From Dysidea avara (lineage: Eukaryota; Porifera; Demospongiae; Dictyoceratida; Dysideidae): 64,000 bases of DNA. Of the stretch, positions 60,601 to 64,000 are shown piece after piece. A program made the translations under genes and the position numbers. Numbering within the stretch: position 1 is the first letter of the stretch; each line of letters begins with the position of its first letter. The stretch is taken from contig NC_089279.1 of the NCBI RefSeq assembly GCF_963678975.1, forward strand, positions 27,018,004 to 27,082,003, read 5' to 3'. The notes beneath the pieces were generated by a model, which was not told where the DNA came from, searched no databases, and saw nothing but the letters and a program-made list of their open reading frames with translations.

Positions 60601-61176
60601 TTTCTGCCCAGGCTAGCAAAATATATAGCTATGCTGAAAATTACTAAAGCTGGTTGTTGTTAGATGTATCCATAAAGTTTCTAGGTAAAATGCACAAAGC
60701 AGCCATAACAGGGTATATGCAATTCACAGTGGAATGGTAATTTTTAAAAAATCCAACATCATTTTACATCCATGCAATGAAGTTCAAAGAGAAAGTTATA
60801 CACTTATGTAGACAGTGGCATCTATAGAAGTGGGTCTATACCTTGTAGCTGCCAAATAATTTTGGTGCCAGTGTTTATATGTAAGATCAAGACTATCTAA
60901 TAAGTCAAATATTCTAGTCACAGATTCAATGCAGACAAGCAGTGTAGTGATTTGTGGTTACATAGAAAATACTAAAAAACTATGCACTGTCTATCATAGT
61001 AGAGCAGCTAAGCAAAACAATCATTCACTTTTTGATAAAAGCACCAAACTTGGTACAATATTTGCTTGATTCATATTAGATATGGTGCCATTAAAATTAC
61101 CAATCGTATCACACTCACATAACCTGACAATAAAACCAATAGAAAATGTAGCCATATATGCACTCAATAATTAATT

Positions 61177-61614
61177 TGTGACCGGATTTGCAAAAAGAGG
61201 TCTTCCACACACATCCAATTTTGTTAACATGGTAGATCCCATAACTTAGCGTTCAAGTAACATAATTATTAACCTGAAATTTTTACCATCTATTCAGCTA
61301 TGTTGTCTGACCAATTTCAGTGTTCAATATATACTTGATATGTCAAAATGACAGACCAACATATAACATGGTCGGTCACTGGTACACAATAGTAGCAATT
61401 TGCATACACAGTGTCTCTTTAAATGCTTATTTTGATAGGTCATGATGTCAGACCATTTTTAATTTGGTCGGTCATTGTGGCTTTTGGGTTGAAAAATGAC
61501 AGGCTGTTATTTTGAGCTCTGAATTTTCAAGTCAATAGCTCTTTCCTATCTCAAGTAATGAATTGTCTAAATTTGGTAAATAGGATGTGTGTGGAAGACC
61601 CCTTTTCACAAATC
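61177..61614. mobile_element. MITE sharing ends with the 7571 element
   Basis: Left end TGTGACCGGATTTGC continues into AGGTCTTCCACACACATCC; the inverse, GGATGTGTGTGGAAGACC, is at about 61583-61600, followed by a shortened right end lacking CGGTCACA. The interior differs from the 7571 copy and contains several TGACAGACCA / GGTCGGTCA blocks. Confidence 0.65.
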
Positions 61615-62107
61615 AATATACTGAAATTTTGCATCTGCATAGACAAGCAAGGTATGGTCAGGTGTCATTAGCTTGCAGTGTTAAAAAGCACGGAGGGTCA
61701 ATGTATATGTAGCCATAGATGTGCAACATATTATTTCTATTGAACTGTACCTGTACTTTTACACTGAAATATTGGCTCCATTAGAAGTGTTTAAAATAAG
61801 TTTATTTTATGACTTGATTGCACCTGCAAATTTGAAATCCATTCATCAAGCGTAAAGAAGTGTTTGAATGCACTTGTATGGTTTCCTGATCAGCTAGAAA
61901 ACCTAGTTTAAAAGTTTCCAAACATTCCCTATGGCAATGATTTTAACGTGGCACTGTATCTCAAATGATTTAGTATACCTTACTCAACTTCCCCAGAAAA
62001 TCTGGTGCGTTTATCACAAAGTGAATTATTTCATCAAAATTTGTCGCTTAGCTGCTGTAATATCAGTGATATTATTGTGTTCTTAATGTAAAAATTTTGG
62101 AAGGCAT

Positions 62108-62266
62108 CACAGGTGATTTTAAGGGGGGGTCAGGGGCACCTGCCCACCCTGTTTAAAATTTGTGTTTTTAGCAGAGTTGCACCCCCAGACCCCCTGAAAT
62201 TCTATATAGCCATACAACAACCTGCATGCTGTGCCCCCCTGAATATCAGCTCTAGAATCACCACTG
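62108..62266. mobile_element. Short hAT-type MITE, 159 bp
   Basis: Ends CACAGGTGATTTT and, inverted, CAGTGGTGATTCT, with an exact 8-bp duplication GAAGGCAT (62100-62107, 62267-62274). GC-rich interior with GGGGGGTCAGGGGCACC. Non-coding. Confidence 0.8.
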
Positions 62267-62274
62267 GAAGGCAT

Positions 62275-63049
62275 ACCAGCACTAGATATGCCACTGTACT
62301 CAGGTTGGAAATACCAAGAAAGCTTTCTGACATAATCACTGTATGTGTCCAACTGGAAAATGAACAATGAAATTTAGCCAGTTGATTACAAACACAGTAT
62401 GGTGAGACACACACATTGTGGGTATTTCCAGTTTGTGCAACTAATATACAAAATAATGTTTCTATTCCTGACATAAACCACATTGCATCACACAACATGC
62501 AATTGCAAGTCACAATGCCAGTAATGACCTATCTTTATATGCAGCATTACCCGTACACTGTGTATTATTAACCATAACATTCTTTGTGATTAATGAATAA
62601 TGACTTACTTTTGCTGCATGCAAGGAAACAATCCCTTCATTCCAATGTGTACATAGTCCATTTCACTGTTTATACACCCCAATTCCCCTTATGATGTGTA
62701 TGTATTAAGAGTTACACATATCTAATTACCTATGCCATTAACTGTGCATACTGTGTACTTCATGCACTCATGTACACTTTTTAGGTTTTTGTTAAACCTA
62801 ACTAATTGAATACACCTTTTCATAAAGCTAACTGTTTTTGTCCTTTTCACAGGAATGTTCACTATGTATTTGTTAACTAATTATAGCCATTTTGGTAAGT
62901 AGTAACAGTAGCTACATAGTTTAAATGTATTGTATAGTAGCTAATGCAGACCAATTTATGAGCAAATATGATTTTCTAGTACAAATTGCAAGTTTTATCC
63001 TTATATCCGACTACATAAACCCGTTAATTGTAATATCAAAGACTACATG
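62275..63049. other. Intergenic DNA, no feature supported
   Basis: AT-rich single-copy sequence without exon signals or repeats that I can name. Confidence 0.4.
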
Positions 63050-63054
63050 CTGCT

Positions 63055-64000
63055 CAAGTTTTCTTTGATGTCCCTAATTATAATGACCGTGTTTGGGTGA
63101 GTATTAAGATGCAAGTCATTATTGGTGGGCTGCTAAACCTATCAGTTATAGTGTGCCATTACTTTGTGCAAAATTGGTTATACTCATTTGGTGATTTCAA
63201 TTTTAAAGTACTACCTGGTCTGACTATATATAATGATACTTCAAACAGTCATCATACTGAACAAGTTCTTGAAGTAGTGGATGTATCAGTGGCGGATCCA
63301 AGGGGGCACATGAAACAAAAAATACAAGCATGGTCGAGATTCTCTAACAGAGCAATCATTCAAATACTTTAATAGAACAGTCATCACATGTAACACTATT
63401 AAGAATCTTCCACAATTGCTGAGTATATTAAAACTGGCATCTGCAGCACCATCCCATGGGCATATGTAACCTGCTAGGAATTTTGTAGATAAATTTACAT
63501 GGTCATTTGTTTGTCATTCTATATGATAATTGGTCTGAACTAATAGGTAATAGTAATCATGTGTGCATCCATTTTGACTCATTTCACTACACAGAATGCA
63601 AACAATCTTCTGGTTGAAAAGTACAACATAGGAACAGCTAAAGAAATGTTGACTGGTAGTCTACCTTAGAGCCCCTCGATGTCAGTGATTCCTAGATGTA
63701 TGTGTTTTAAGATGGCTTACCAAAATACTATTGACAAATGTGTTCCTGTTTACAAACTGAAAATGAAAATGAGAGAATCCGTGGATGAATTCTGATGCCT
63801 TTAAATTAAAGAATAAATTGTGGAAAAATATTGTGCTTCTGGGTCTCCTTCTGATTTATTAAACTTTCAAACGGTTAATAACCAGTTAAGACAGTTAACT
63901 CATACTCTAAGAAGAAACTATGAAAAGGATTTGGTTATGAATAATTGGTAGTAAACCTAATGCTTTTTGAAAATGTTAATTCTAGAGTAAAGACATGACC
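63055..64000 (+). mobile_element. Decayed LINE (APE endonuclease to linker), runs off the window
   Basis: Plus-strand pieces in order: RVWVSIKM-like near 63085, then FGDFNFKVLPG at about 63190 (the GDFN endonuclease motif), then near 63700-63960 TIDKCVPVYKLKMKM and KYCASGSPSDLLNFQTVNNQ followed by LRRNYEKDLV, which match the endonuclease-to-RT linker of CR1/L2/jockey-type LINEs. Multiple stops and frame changes. A hAT-like end (CAGTGGCGGATCCAAGG at 63287) interrupts it just after the GDFN block. Confidence 0.7.
63287..63380. mobile_element. hAT-like fragment nested in the LINE
   Basis: CAGTGGCGGATCCAAGGGGG matches the terminus of the element at 40692. It also carries CTTTAATAGAACAGTCA, the complement of the recurrent TGACTGTTCTATTAGAG motif. 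The right end is not recognised. Confidence 0.5.

Noticed and set aside
62113-62370. Frames on both strands across 62.1-62.5 kb
   Set aside because: They overlap a 159-bp hAT MITE; the apparent protein is transposon sequence.
1-64000. LTR retroelements, Polintons or other virus-derived insertions
   Set aside because: No long terminal repeats, gag/pol, integrase, capsid or envelope-like frames were recognised anywhere; all reverse-transcriptase traces are LINE-type.

Overview
The window looks like animal nuclear DNA, most likely from a demosponge (inference). It is AT-rich, has very short introns, microexons and many non-autonomous DNA transposons, and carries a one-exon nuclear-receptor DNA-binding domain next to a large chlamydial-PMP-like beta-helix multi-pass membrane protein, a combination I associate with sponges. 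No prokaryotic, organellar, LTR or other virus-derived element was seen.

Layout. 0.7-4.7 kb: hAT-type elements and the broken 3' end of a coiled-coil family gene. 5.1-11.5 kb: gene A, a microexon-rich coiled-coil protein (29 exons, about 799 aa). 13.7-28.7 kb: unit B, holding a PPM1D-like phosphatase pseudo-exon, gene B (28 exons, 912 aa, + strand) and a convergent PPM1D/Wip1-like PP2C gene (- strand). 28.68-30.6 kb: a chimeric junction of a nuclear-receptor exon fragment and the last exon of gene A. 32.5-38.7 kb: an intronless PMP-repeat receptor-like gene with one in-frame stop near its start. 40.0-53.9 kb: unit C, a close paralogue of unit B (gene C plus a PP2C with a damaged 5' end). 54.6-59.5 kb: a complete three-exon nuclear receptor (- strand, 471 aa). 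59.5-64 kb: intergenic DNA with LINE fragments and MITEs.

History. Units B and C, the second copy of gene A's tail and the nuclear-receptor fragment fit one tandem duplication. Its breakpoints would lie in the last exon of gene A (11248) and the first exon of the nuclear receptor (59050); the internal junction survives at 28854/28855. Because B and C are close paralogues, many later insertions can be read against an empty site in the other copy: a Helitron-like element with a perfect 181-bp inverted repeat, 5-bp-TSD hAT-like elements, a pogo-like MITE, a 5'-truncated LINE, and tiny 34-53-bp hairpin units flanked by 7-bp duplications.

How the genes may work together is unknown. The repeated co-occurrence of a coiled-coil gene with a PPM1D-like phosphatase is the strongest hint of a functional pair. 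Exon models were built by hand from splice signals, conserved phase and paralogue comparison; identities quoted as 'close' or 'about' are by eye.
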